NCBI GenBank assembly: GCA_964537955.1
Contig: CAZICY010000028.1
Location: 1 to 21,603, forward strand
Length of the DNA: 21,603 bases
Direction of reading: 5' to 3'
DNA from: Mxb001 sp964537955
GTDB lineage: Bacteria; Actinomycetota; Actinomycetes; S36-B12
The translations under genes and the position numbers were made by a program. Below are positions 1 through 7,744 of this stretch, one piece after another (the first letter of the stretch is position 1; every line of letters starts with the position of its first letter). The notes under the pieces are model-generated. The model searched no databases. It was not told the DNA's origin and saw only the letters and a list, made by a program, of their open reading frames with translations.

Positions 1-148
1 GGCACTGCGCGAAAGATGCGCGTCTGGTCGGACATCGCATCGCTGGTCACCCGCCAGATCGGGCCTGAGTCCGCGGGAATCGATCGGGGTGGCGACACGC
101 CCAGGAATCTCCCTGGCCCCACGGGTCACGCCCGGAACACTGTCCCCT
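1..148. other. Left edge upstream of ftsW, unassigned
   Basis: In actinobacterial dcw clusters the gene before ftsW is normally murD, so this stretch could hold its last codons. No frame gives a recognisable MurD C-terminus. Frame 1 is open from the edge to a TGA at 193-195, frame 3 stops at about 67, and frame 2 stays open into ftsW. I see no convincing promoter or terminator. A GTG at 89 is in frame with ftsW and is an alternative ftsW start. Confidence 0.4.
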
Positions 149-1408
149 ATGGCCTCGACCCTCCCGACGACGCGCGCGTCTCGGGGGGCAGGTGAAGCCT
201 CGGGGGAGCCCCCCGTCCGCCGGTCCCTGCTGCAGCACCCGATGGGCCTGTACTACCTCCTGCTCGGAGCGACCCTGGCGCTGCTGGGGCTCGGGCTGCT
301 CATGGTGCTCAGCGCCTCGTCGGTCCTGTCCATCCGCCTGCACGGGTCGCCGTACACCCTCGCCCAGCGGCAGCTGCTCTTCGCCTGCCTCGGCATCGTG
401 CTGATGATCATCGGCACGCGGCTGTCGGTCAACATGTGGCGACGCCTCGCGTGGCCTGCGCTCATCGTCGCCTTCGGTCTGCTCGTCGCGGTGCTCATCG
501 TCGGCGTCGAGGTCTCGGGCCAGAAGAACTGGATCGACATCATCGGCCCCTTCCGCCTGCAGCCCTCGGAGTTCGCCAAGATCGCGCTCATCCTGTGGAG
601 TGCCGACATCCTCGCGCGCAAGGAGCCGATGCTGGACCGCTGGTCGCATCTGCTCGTGCCCGTGCTGCCGGTCACCGGCATGATCCTGGTGCTCGTCCTG
701 CTCGAGGGCGACGTCGGCAACACCTTGATCCTCGGGGTCATCGCGTGCGGCGTGCTCTTCGCCGCGGGTGCGCCGCTGCGCCTCTTCCTCGCGCTCGGCG
801 CGGTCGGCCTGGCGGGCATCGCCGCACTCACCCTCGCAGCGCCGTACCGCATGAGCAGGTTCACGTCCTGGCTCGACCCCTCCGCCGATCGACTCGGCGA
901 GGGGTGGCAGGTGACCCAGGGTCAGTTCGCTCTCGGCACCGGCGGCTGGTGGGGAGTCGGACTCGGGGCGAGTCGCGAGAAGTGGGGCTCGCTGCCCGAG
1001 GCGCACACCGACTTCATCTTCCCCGTCGTCGGCGAGGAGCTGGGCCTCGTCGGCACGATGACGGTGCTCGTGCTCTTTGCCGTGATCGCCTTCGTCGCCT
1101 TCCGGCTCGTGCAGTCCTCCGATGACATGTTCGTGCGCCTGGCGTCGGCGGGTGTGGGGACGTGGATCGTCTTCCAGGCGGTCGTCAACGTCGGAGCCGT
1201 GCTCTCCCTGCTCCCCATCACCGGCGTCCCGCTGCCTCTCGTCTCCTACGGCGGCTCGTCGCTCGTGCCGCTGCTCATCTCGCTGGGCATGCTCATGTCC
1301 TTCGCGCGCAGGGCGGGCGCGACCGCGGCGGGTGCCCCCATCACGCTCAGGGTGATCGACGGCGGCACGGCCCCGCAGGCTCGAGGGAAGAGCCGGACGA
1401 CCCGGTGA
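149..1408 (+). CDS. ftsW: FtsW, SEDS-family septal peptidoglycan glycosyltransferase
   Basis: This integral membrane protein polymerises lipid II into septal glycan strands with its cognate class B PBP. The sequence shows about ten hydrophobic segments starting near GLYYLLLGATLALLGLG. SEDS signatures are QPSEFAKI (residues 138-145 from this start), GEGWQVTQGQFALGTGG, PEAHTDFIF with the putative catalytic Asp at 288, and PLPLVSYGGSSL near the C-terminus. I chose the ATG at 149 (419 aa) because it gives a typical short Arg-rich cytoplasmic tail; residues encoded from the alternative GTG at 89 look non-coding. Neither start has a strong Shine-Dalgarno sequence. The stop overlaps the murG GTG by 4 nt (GTGA), so the two are probably translationally coupled. 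The identity is secure and the start is uncertain. Confidence 0.93.
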   Translation: MASTLPTTRASRGAGEASGEPPVRRSLLQHPMGLYYLLLGATLALLGLGLLMVLSASSVLSIRLHGSPYTLAQRQLLFACLGIVLMIIGTRLSVNMWRRLAWPALIVAFGLLVAVLIVGVEVSGQKNWIDIIGPFRLQPSEFAKIALILWSADILARKEPMLDRWSHLLVPVLPVTGMILVLVLLEGDVGNTLILGVIACGVLFAAGAPLRLFLALGAVGLAGIAALTLAAPYRMSRFTSWLDPSADRLGEGWQVTQGQFALGTGGWWGVGLGASREKWGSLPEAHTDFIFPVVGEELGLVGTMTVLVLFAVIAFVAFRLVQSSDDMFVRLASAGVGTWIVFQAVVNVGAVLSLLPITGVPLPLVSYGGSSLVPLLISLGMLMSFARRAGATAAGAPITLRVIDGGTAPQARGKSRTTR

Positions 1409-2487
1409 AGGTGCTCCTCGCCGCCGGTGGCACGGCGGGGCACATCGAGCCGGCACTCACGCTGGCCGATGCCCTCATCGCCGCGGATCCGGACACGCAG
1501 GTCGTCTTCGTCGGCCGATCCGTGGGCCTGGAGGCCAGGCTCGTGCCCGAGCGGGGCTACCGGCTGCGCACGGTGCCGGCGGTCCCGATGCCGCGCAAGC
1601 CCTCGAAGGACCTGCTCCTGGTGGCCCCGCGGATCGCGGGGTCGATGCGCGCACTGCGCCGCATCCTCGCCGAGGAGCGCCCCGACGTGGTCGTGGGTTT
1701 CGGCGGATACGTGGCCGCTCCCGCCTACCTCGCCGCACGCGCCGCGGGGATCCCCAGCGTGGTCCACGAGGCCAATGCGCGCGCGGGCATGGCCAATCGC
1801 CTGGGGTCGCGGCTGACGCCCTGGTCCGCCGAGGCCGTCCCCGGCTCCCTGTCCGCGGCGCAGCACGTGGGCATGCCCCTGCGCACGTCGATCGTCGGAC
1901 TCGATCGCGCGCGCGAGAGGTCGGCCGCGCGAGTGCACTTCGGACTCGACCCGGAGCGGACCACCCTGCTCGTCTTCGGCGGCTCCCTCGGGGCGAGGCG
2001 ACTCAACGAGGTGGTGACCGGGGCTGCCGCAGACCTGCGCGCTGCGGGCGTGCAGGTGCTGCACGCCGTGGGCGAGAGCGCGGCGGGTGTCGTCCCGGTC
2101 GGCGACGGGGCGGTCGCGTATGTGACGCTTCCCTACATCGACCGCATGGACCTCGCCTACGCCGCCGCCGATCTCGCGATCACGCGAGCCGGCGCGATGA
2201 CGTGCGCAGAGCTCGCAGCGGTCGGTCTCCCCGCGGTCTATGTCCCCCTGCCCATCGGCAACGGCGAGCAGCGACTCAATGCCGCTCCCGTGGTCGCTGC
2301 CGGCGGCGGGCTGCTCATCGAGGACGCGGACTTCACCCCGGGGGCGCTGCGCGAGCAGGTGCTGCCGCTCCTGCGCGATCCCGCGCGCCTGGAGCGGATG
2401 GGTCGCGCGGCCTCGGCGCACGGCGTGCGAGACGGCGCCGAGAGGCTCGCCGACATGGTGCGCGCCGCTGCTGCAGGACGGGCGTGA
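1405..2487 (+). CDS. murG: MurG, UDP-GlcNAc:lipid I N-acetylglucosaminyltransferase
   Basis: MurG transfers GlcNAc from UDP-GlcNAc to lipid I, giving lipid II at the inner face of the membrane. The protein has 360 aa, normal for this GT-B family member. The N-terminal glycine loop is GGTAGH (residues 8-13; GGTxGH in the family). An acceptor-side motif HEANARAGMANR begins at His121. The second glycine loop GGSLGA spans 192-197. The nucleotide-sugar site includes Glu269 in TCAELAAVGLPA, followed by the GNGEQRLNA segment typical of actinobacterial MurG. The GTG start lies inside the ftsW stop (GTGA), and the stop shares one base with the murC ATG (TGATG), so it sits in a tightly coupled operon that supplies FtsW with substrate. 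Confidence 0.96.
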   Translation: MKVLLAAGGTAGHIEPALTLADALIAADPDTQVVFVGRSVGLEARLVPERGYRLRTVPAVPMPRKPSKDLLLVAPRIAGSMRALRRILAEERPDVVVGFGGYVAAPAYLAARAAGIPSVVHEANARAGMANRLGSRLTPWSAEAVPGSLSAAQHVGMPLRTSIVGLDRARERSAARVHFGLDPERTTLLVFGGSLGARRLNEVVTGAAADLRAAGVQVLHAVGESAAGVVPVGDGAVAYVTLPYIDRMDLAYAAADLAITRAGAMTCAELAAVGLPAVYVPLPIGNGEQRLNAAPVVAAGGGLLIEDADFTPGALREQVLPLLRDPARLERMGRAASAHGVRDGAERLADMVRAAAAGRA

Positions 2488-3893
2488 TGGCGCCCACCCT
2501 CGTCGGTGTCGCACGCGTGCACCTGGTGGGCATCGGAGGAGCCGGGATGTCCGCCCTGGCGCGGCTCATGCTGGCCCAGGGGATCCGCGTGTCCGGGAGC
2601 GACGCCAAGGAGTCGCGGCGCCTGTCCGCGCTGCGCACGCTCGGCGCGCAGATCAGCGTGGGACACGACCTGGCCCATCTCGCCGGCGACCCGCCCGCAT
2701 CCGTGGTCGTCGTGTCCACCGCGATCCCGCCGACCAATCCGGAGGTCGTGGAGGCGCGCCGGCTGGGCCTGCCCGTGTGGACGCGGGCCGAGGCGCTCAA
2801 CGCCGTGATGGAGGGGCGCGAGCCCATCGCCGTCGCCGGCACCCACGGCAAGACGACGACGACGTCGATGATCACCGTCGCGCTGCAGGCCTGCGGGTCG
2901 GATCCTTCCTTCGCCATCGGCAGCGAGCTGCAGTCCTCCGGGACCAACGCGCACTGGGGGAGCGGGGAGCACTTCGTCGTGGAGGCCGACGAGTCCGACG
3001 GGTCCTTCCTCGCGATCACGCCACGCGTGGCCGTGGTGACGAACGTCGAGGCGGACCACCTCGACCACTGGGCGGACCTCGCGAGCATCGAGGACGCCTT
3101 CGTCCGCTTCTGCGCCGCCGCGCGAGACGCAGGCGGCGTCGCGGTGATCTGCGCCGACGACCCCGGCGCCCGCCGCGTCGCCGACCGGGCACAGGCCGAG
3201 GGCGTCACCGTCGTCACCTATGGCCGCTCTGCCGATGCCGACGTGCGCATCACCGAGCCGGCCCCGCAGGCGCGCGGGTGGTCCTTCGGCGTCGTGGATC
3301 ACGGGATGCGGCGCAGCCCGGTCTCCCTGCAGGTGCCCGGACTGCACAACGCACTCAACGCGGCCGCAGCGCTCACCGTCGCCTCCGTGCTGCGCCTGCC
3401 CGAGGCCGAGGTCGCCGAGGGGCTCGGGTCCTTCACCGGCACGCAGCGGCGCTTCGAGCTCAGGGGCCAGGTCGACGGCATCCGCGTCTACGACGACTAC
3501 GCCCATCACCCGACCGAGGTCGAGGCCACGCTGCGCGCTGCGCGCGAGGTGGCTGGGGAGGGGCGCGTCGTCGTCGCCTTCCAGAGCCACCGCTACACGC
3601 GCACGGCGGTCTTCGCCCGTGAGTTCGGCAGCGCGCTGGGACTGGCCGACGAGGTGATCGTGCTGGAGGTCTACAGCGCGGGCGAGCAGCCGATCGCGGG
3701 TGCGAGCGGCGAGGTCATCGCGGCGGCCGTGCCCCTGCCCGCCGGGAGCGTGCACTTCGAGCCGTCCTGGTCGCACGTGCCCCAGGCCGTCGTCGAGCGC
3801 GTGCGGCCGGGGGATGTCGTCATGACCATGGGCGCGGGCGACGTGGGGATGCTCGCGCCGCAGATCGTCGAGCTGCTGCGAGGGCGCTCGTGA
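2487..3893 (+). CDS. murC: MurC, UDP-N-acetylmuramate--L-alanine ligase
   Basis: This cytoplasmic ATP-dependent ligase adds L-Ala to UDP-MurNAc, the first step of stem peptide synthesis. At 468 aa it has the usual three Mur-ligase domains. The N-terminal UDP-binding Rossmann motif is HLVGIGGAGMSALA. The central ATP-binding P-loop is GTHGKTTTT (from Gly118). It is followed by EADESDGSFL (Asp168 onwards) and NVEADHLDHW. The C-terminal domain contains DDYAHHPTEVEATL (from Asp336) and FQSHRYTRT, both typical of MurC rather than MurD, E or F. The ATG at 2487 overlaps the murG stop by one base, and the stop overlaps the ftsQ GTG by 4 nt. Confidence 0.97.
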   Translation: MAPTLVGVARVHLVGIGGAGMSALARLMLAQGIRVSGSDAKESRRLSALRTLGAQISVGHDLAHLAGDPPASVVVVSTAIPPTNPEVVEARRLGLPVWTRAEALNAVMEGREPIAVAGTHGKTTTTSMITVALQACGSDPSFAIGSELQSSGTNAHWGSGEHFVVEADESDGSFLAITPRVAVVTNVEADHLDHWADLASIEDAFVRFCAAARDAGGVAVICADDPGARRVADRAQAEGVTVVTYGRSADADVRITEPAPQARGWSFGVVDHGMRRSPVSLQVPGLHNALNAAAALTVASVLRLPEAEVAEGLGSFTGTQRRFELRGQVDGIRVYDDYAHHPTEVEATLRAAREVAGEGRVVVAFQSHRYTRTAVFAREFGSALGLADEVIVLEVYSAGEQPIAGASGEVIAAAVPLPAGSVHFEPSWSHVPQAVVERVRPGDVVMTMGAGDVGMLAPQIVELLRGRS

Positions 3894-4579
3894 AGCGCTG
3901 GCTCATCCCGGTGGTCGTGATCGTGCCCATCCTGCTCGCGATCGGCTGGCTGGCGTGGTTCTCGCCGTGGCTGGCGGTGTCCCAGGTGCAGGTCACCGTG
4001 AGCTCCGCGCCCGACGTCGCGGGGCCGCTCAGCGCCGACGAGGTCCGCGCGGTTGCCGCGGTGGAGACCGGCGTACCCCTCCTGCGCGTGCCCACCTCGG
4101 AGGTCGAGGCGCGGGTGTCCGCGCTGCCGCAGGTCGCCTCGGCCACCGTCACCCGGGCGTGGCCCGACACGATCGTCATCGACGTCGTCCGCCGTGCGCC
4201 GGTGGCCCTCGTCGCGGTCACGGGCGGCTACGACGTGGTGGACGGCACCGGTGCCGTGATCCGCACCGTGCCCGGAGTGCTGGAGGGCGTGCCCGTGGTG
4301 CGCGCGAGCGGACCGGGGCTGGAGGCGGCGATCGCGGTCGCCCGCGGGCTGCCCGAGCAGATCCGGCGCAAGGTCGTGACGGTGGAGGCGTCCACGCGCA
4401 ACGACGTCACCCTCATGCTGCGCAACGGCGCGCAGGTGATGTGGGGGTCGGCCGAGGACGGCGACTTCAAGGCCGAGGTGCTGCAGACGCTCTTCCAGGT
4501 GGATGCGCGGTGGTACGACGTGTCCGCTCCTGGAGTGCCCGCGACGGCCGACGCGCCCCCGCGGCGCATGGTGGGCTGA
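3890..4579 (+). CDS. ftsQ: FtsQ/DivIB-type divisome protein with POTRA domain
   Basis: FtsQ is a bitopic membrane protein that scaffolds FtsL, FtsB and the FtsWI synthase at the division site. The sequence shows a single transmembrane helix at about residues 4-24. It is followed by a POTRA-like segment (about 33-98: VSQVQVTV ... GVPLLRVPTSEVEARVSALPQV) containing the conserved RAWPDTIVIDVVRRAPVA strand. The FtsQ beta domain ends near residue 215. The protein is short (229 aa) and has almost no cytoplasmic tail ahead of the helix, whereas many actinobacterial FtsQ proteins carry tens of residues there. The GTG start is embedded in the murC stop (GTGA). In most actinobacteria ftsZ would follow directly; here the strand switches to an ABC transporter. 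Confidence 0.92.
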   Translation: MKRWLIPVVVIVPILLAIGWLAWFSPWLAVSQVQVTVSSAPDVAGPLSADEVRAVAAVETGVPLLRVPTSEVEARVSALPQVASATVTRAWPDTIVIDVVRRAPVALVAVTGGYDVVDGTGAVIRTVPGVLEGVPVVRASGPGLEAAIAVARGLPEQIRRKVVTVEASTRNDVTLMLRNGAQVMWGSAEDGDFKAEVLQTLFQVDARWYDVSAPGVPATADAPPRRMVG

Positions 4580-4586
4580 CAGCTCG

Positions 4587-4606
4587 GTCGACGGACTGCC
4601 GTCGGC
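4587..4606. terminator. Hairpin between convergent ftsQ and ABC ATPase genes
   Basis: The 32-nt gap between the two stop codons holds an 8-bp stem, GTCGACGG/CCGTCGGC, with an ACTG tetraloop and one G-T wobble. It lies between two converging genes, so it could stop transcription from both sides. There is no T-run, which is common in high-GC actinobacteria, so this is a candidate rather than a canonical intrinsic terminator. Confidence 0.5.
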
Positions 4607-4611
4607 AACTC

Positions 4612-5394
4612 CTAGTGCTGGAGCGCCGTCGGCTCCTCGACATGGGTGAGGTGACCGTCGAGGATCTCGAAGACCCGGTCGGTGTACTCGACCATGCGCA
4701 GGTCGTGCGTGACCATGATCCCGGTCTTGCCCCGGTCCTTGATCTCGCGACGGAGCAGTTGGACGACCTGACGGCCGAGCGCGGTGTCCAGCGCCGCCGT
4801 GGGCTCGTCGACGAGCACGAGGTCGGGGTCGTTCATCAGGGCGCGTCCGATCGCGACGCGCTGGCGCTCGCCACCGGAGAGCTGCTCGGGGAGGTTCTTG
4901 GCGCGGTCGGCCAGGCCGAGCTCCTCGAGCAGCTGGTCGGCGCGCTGCTGCGCGGCCTTCTTGGGCGTCTTGACCAGCGTCGCGACGTAGAGGAGGTTCT
5001 CGCGCGCGGTGAGGAAGGGCACGAGGTTGGCGGACTGAAAGACGAAGCCCACGCGCTCGGCGCGGAATCGCGTGAGCTCACGCTTGGACAGCGAGGTCAC
5101 GTCGACATCGCCGACGGTCACGGTGCCGGAGGTGGCCGCGAGCAGCCCGCCGATGATGGAGATGAGGGTCGTCTTGCCCGAGCCGGAGGGTCCGAGGAGA
5201 GCGACGAACTCGCCCTGATCTACGGCCATGGTCGCGTCGTCCAGGGCCGTGACGGCGGTGTGCCCGGTGCCGTAGACCTTGCTCACATTGCGCACCTGCA
5301 GCAGCGCACCGGCGTGCGTCGACGCGTCGGCGGCGGGGCTCGGGCCCGGCCCCTGGGGCACGGAGTCCGTGGCGTCGGCGACGGGATCGTTCAT
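4612..5394 (-). CDS. ABC transporter ATPase, MacB/LolD-like
   Basis: This is the nucleotide-binding subunit of an ABC system whose permeases are the two genes just upstream. It has 260 aa with all ATPase motifs: Walker A GPSGSGKT (68-75), Q-loop FVFQSANLVPF (Gln120), signature LSGGE (172-176), Walker B LVLVDEP (192-198) and switch His230 in VTHD. The Q-loop wording and the FtsX-like partners place it in the MacB/LolD/FtsE group, which powers mechanotransmission-type export rather than import. The N-terminal 30 residues are a Pro/Ala-rich extension. The start ATG at 5394 overlaps the upstream permease stop (ATGA), so the gene is translationally coupled. The substrate cannot be read from sequence. 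Confidence 0.92.
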   Translation of the reverse strand: MNDPVADATDSVPQGPGPSPAADASTHAGALLQVRNVSKVYGTGHTAVTALDDATMAVDQGEFVALLGPSGSGKTTLISIIGGLLAATSGTVTVGDVDVTSLSKRELTRFRAERVGFVFQSANLVPFLTARENLLYVATLVKTPKKAAQQRADQLLEELGLADRAKNLPEQLSGGERQRVAIGRALMNDPDLVLVDEPTAALDTALGRQVVQLLRREIKDRGKTGIMVTHDLRMVEYTDRVFEILDGHLTHVEEPTALQH

Positions 5395-6512
5395 AGCGTT
5401 CCTCCGATGGCGGTGGCCGGATCGATGCGCGCCAGGCGGCGCAGGGAGAAGGCGGCCCCCACGATGCCGGCCACCAGGGTGAACACGGCGATCTGGATGA
5501 GGGTGTCGGTGCGGAAGAGCGTGGGCACGGTGGCCGGGATGATGAGCCCGAACAGGCGCGCCACGATCGCCCCGATGATGACGCCGAGCACCGAGGCGAC
5601 GGCGGCTTGCACGAGCACGGCACGACCGAGCGCGCCCGTCGAGGTGCCCAGCGCCTTGAGGGCGGCGAAGAGCTCGCGCTTCTCGAGCACGAGGAGAGCG
5701 AAGAACAGGGCGACGACGAGCGCGGCGACGGCGAGCGTGGTGTAGATGATCGAGTTGAGCGTGGAGCTTTGCTGCTCGACGCCGGGGATCGCGAGCCCGA
5801 CCGCCTCGGCGGTGAGCACCGCGGTGCCCGGCAGGGTCGCGGCGATGGCCGCGAGGTCGGCGCCCGGCTCCGTCACGAGAGCCACGGCATTGATCGCCGT
5901 GGGCTGGCCGCGCAGCTCGGGGCGCACGGCATCGCGCATGGCCCGCCAGTCCTGCACCGACGTCCACACGGTGGGCTGCAGCTGGTACGCCGCGTCCGAG
6001 ACGAAGCCGACGACCTCGACGCCCACGTCACCGACGGCGACCCGGGAGCCGAGCGTGACACCCACGTCCTGCAGGCGCGTGTCGACGGCGGCGACGCCGG
6101 TCTCGCCGGGCTCGGGCATGCGCCCGTCGACGAGGGTTGTCGGCGTGCCGGGTCCGCCCACCTCGAGCCCGAAGACGGCGAGGTCGATATCGCCCTCGGG
6201 TCCGGTGCCACCGGTGAGCAGGACGCCGATCGGCCCGGCCGACTCGACACCCGGGGCGCTGGCGAGGGCGGCCACGTCGGACTCGTCCATCCGGGAGCGG
6301 ATGAGCGACCCCTCGGCATCGTCGTTGAAGGCGTACGCCGTCGCGTTGGTGGAGCGCACCGCGCCGGTGGCGCCGTAGAACAGGCCGTCGGCGAGGGCGC
6401 CGAGCACGAGGACGAGGAAGACGATGAGCGCCAGGGCGCCGACCACGGCGCCGAAGCGGCCCTTGGTCCGCGTGAGCTCGCCCCGGGAGAGCAGGGCTGC
6501 CGGCCCGCTCAT
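5391..6512 (-). CDS. FtsX/MacB-like ABC permease (second subunit)
   Basis: This membrane subunit (373 aa) has the FtsX-fold layout: one N-terminal helix (about 23-45), a large extracytoplasmic domain of about 200 residues, then three C-terminal helices. Between the last helices lies the cytoplasmic segment LEKRELFAALKALGTSTGALG, resembling the coupling region that contacts the ATPase. It ends with the family motif RRLARIDPATAIGG. It probably forms a heterodimer with the permease encoded just upstream, with which it shares architecture but limited sequence. The ATG at 6512 overlaps the upstream stop (ATGA), and its own stop overlaps the ATPase start in the same way. MacB/LolC-type relatives export lipoproteins, peptides or drugs; the substrate here is unknown. 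Confidence 0.88.
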   Translation of the reverse strand: MSGPAALLSRGELTRTKGRFGAVVGALALIVFLVLVLGALADGLFYGATGAVRSTNATAYAFNDDAEGSLIRSRMDESDVAALASAPGVESAGPIGVLLTGGTGPEGDIDLAVFGLEVGGPGTPTTLVDGRMPEPGETGVAAVDTRLQDVGVTLGSRVAVGDVGVEVVGFVSDAAYQLQPTVWTSVQDWRAMRDAVRPELRGQPTAINAVALVTEPGADLAAIAATLPGTAVLTAEAVGLAIPGVEQQSSTLNSIIYTTLAVAALVVALFFALLVLEKRELFAALKALGTSTGALGRAVLVQAAVASVLGVIIGAIVARLFGLIIPATVPTLFRTDTLIQIAVFTLVAGIVGAAFSLRRLARIDPATAIGGTL

Positions 6513-7597
6513 CGCGCACCCACAGCGCTCGCGGGATCGATGCGCGCGATCCGCCGGATGCTGAGCAGGCCGGCGAGCAGGGAGAAGACCAGGACGCTCA
6601 CCACGACGCCGACGATGAGCGTCGGCTCGATGTTGACCGGAAGCCCGGTGTTGAGGCCCTGCACGGCCAGCAGTGTGAGACCCACCGCGATCACCGAGGC
6701 GATGAGCACGACGAGCGTGATCTGGATCGCGACCGTGGCGGCGAGCCGGCCCGTGCTCGTGCCGATGGCGCGCAGGAGGGTGAAGGGCTTGAGCTTTTGC
6801 ACCGTGAGGATGAGGAAGAAGAAGCCGATGACCACGATGCCGATGACGAAGGTCAGGCCGACCAGGATTCCGAAGCTCTGCGAGATCGACTCGATGCCCG
6901 GGATGAGGGAGACGGCCTCGTCGCGGGAGTAGGCGCTCACCCCCGCGACGCTCGCCTCGATGGCGCTGGCCGCGGCCACCGGATCGGCCGAGTCGAAGGC
7001 GACCGCATTGATGGGCACGAAGGGCAGACCAGGATTGGTGGCCGCGAACGCCCCGTCGTAGGTCTCGATGGACGTGTAGAGCGTCGGGATGGCGTTGAAC
7101 TGCGCGCCGCGCAGGAGCCCCACCACGGTGAGCTCGGTGCCCGCCGGGTCGAGCGTGATCACGTCGCCGATGGCGGCGCCGCCCCCGTCGACGGCGGTCT
7201 CGCCGGGTGCCGACGGCAGGCGGCCATCGGCCAGTCCCGAGGGCGCTCCTGGGGCGTCGGGCACGAAGCCGAAGACCTGCACGTCCGCCGGCGTGCCTTC
7301 GATGACCGCCGCGGTCGTGAAGGTGGAAAGCGGAGCCGCAGCGGTCACGCCCTCGACGAGCGAGACCGCGATGGCGACCTGGGGATCCATGCGACTGGCC
7401 GAGATGTTGTCCCGTGCGAAGTCGGCGTAGACCAGGCCATCGGCGCGCAGGCCCTCCAGGGCACCGACGAGGGCGCCGACCAGGGCAGCGGAGAGGGTCG
7501 ACAGCAGCAGCACGAGGAAGACGAGGAGGGACACGGCCCCCGTGAGCAGGCCGAAGCGCAGCTTGGCGCGGCGGATCTCCGCCCCTGCCAGACCCAT
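6509..7597 (-). CDS. FtsX/MacB-like ABC permease (first subunit)
   Basis: This is the first gene of the three-gene transporter operon (362 aa). It has one N-terminal helix (about 18-42), an extracytoplasmic domain, three C-terminal helices starting around GILVGLTFVIGIVVIGFFF, a cytoplasmic coupling segment VQKLKPFTLLRAIGTSTG, and the terminal motif RRIARIDPASAVG. A strong Shine-Dalgarno sequence (GGGAGG, 5 nt before the ATG on the minus strand) supports the start at 7597. It reads divergently from the hydrolase at 7745, so its promoter should lie in 7598-7744. With its partner permease and ATPase it would make a complete 4+4-helix exporter. Confidence 0.88.
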   Translation of the reverse strand: MGLAGAEIRRAKLRFGLLTGAVSLLVFLVLLLSTLSAALVGALVGALEGLRADGLVYADFARDNISASRMDPQVAIAVSLVEGVTAAAPLSTFTTAAVIEGTPADVQVFGFVPDAPGAPSGLADGRLPSAPGETAVDGGGAAIGDVITLDPAGTELTVVGLLRGAQFNAIPTLYTSIETYDGAFAATNPGLPFVPINAVAFDSADPVAAASAIEASVAGVSAYSRDEAVSLIPGIESISQSFGILVGLTFVIGIVVIGFFFLILTVQKLKPFTLLRAIGTSTGRLAATVAIQITLVVLIASVIAVGLTLLAVQGLNTGLPVNIEPTLIVGVVVSVLVFSLLAGLLSIRRIARIDPASAVGAR

Positions 7598-7704
7598 GTG
7601 ACCTCCCGAGATCGGCCTGGAGCCCCAGCCTCTCGCGCCCCCGCTCGGCGCGCATCCCCGGGCCCCTCATGCCCCGTCGGGGCCGAGCGGTCCCAGGGCG
7701 GTGG

Positions 7705-7738
7705 CGCGGCGGTGGCAGGCTCGCGGCGGTGGCAGGCT
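7705..7738. repeat. Perfect 17-nt tandem duplication upstream of hydrolase
   Basis: The 17-nt unit CGCGGCGGTGGCAGGCT occurs twice with no gap (7705-7721 and 7722-7738), ending 6 nt before the hydrolase ATG. The second copy supplies the only purine-rich stretch (GGCAGG) that could act as a weak ribosome-binding site. It lies in the divergent intergenic region shared with the ABC operon. Confidence 0.85.
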
Positions 7739-7744
7739 GTGGCG

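Noticed and set aside
47..1456. Long minus-strand open frame (469 codons) opposite ftsW
   Set aside because: It encodes a Glu/Arg/Asp/His-rich low-complexity product typical of antisense frames in high-GC DNA, and lies wholly opposite a certain gene.
2238..3776. Minus-strand open frame (512 codons) opposite murC
   Set aside because: Its composition is that of a GC-driven shadow frame with no domain; murC on the plus strand has all catalytic motifs.
3955..5745. Plus-strand open frame (596 codons) across ftsQ and the ABC ATPase
   Set aside because: It overlaps two real genes on both strands and has no recognisable motif; its sequence is a frame-shifted image of them.
5607..6932. Plus-strand open frame (441 codons) opposite the permeases
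   Set aside because: It is Glu/Arg/Gly-rich shadow sequence; the minus-strand permeases have membrane helices, ATGA coupling and family motifs.
7661..7684. GGCCCC...GGGGCC inverted repeat in the divergent intergenic region
   Set aside because: The arms are short pure G/C runs, expected by chance in such GC-rich DNA; no promoter elements support it as an operator.
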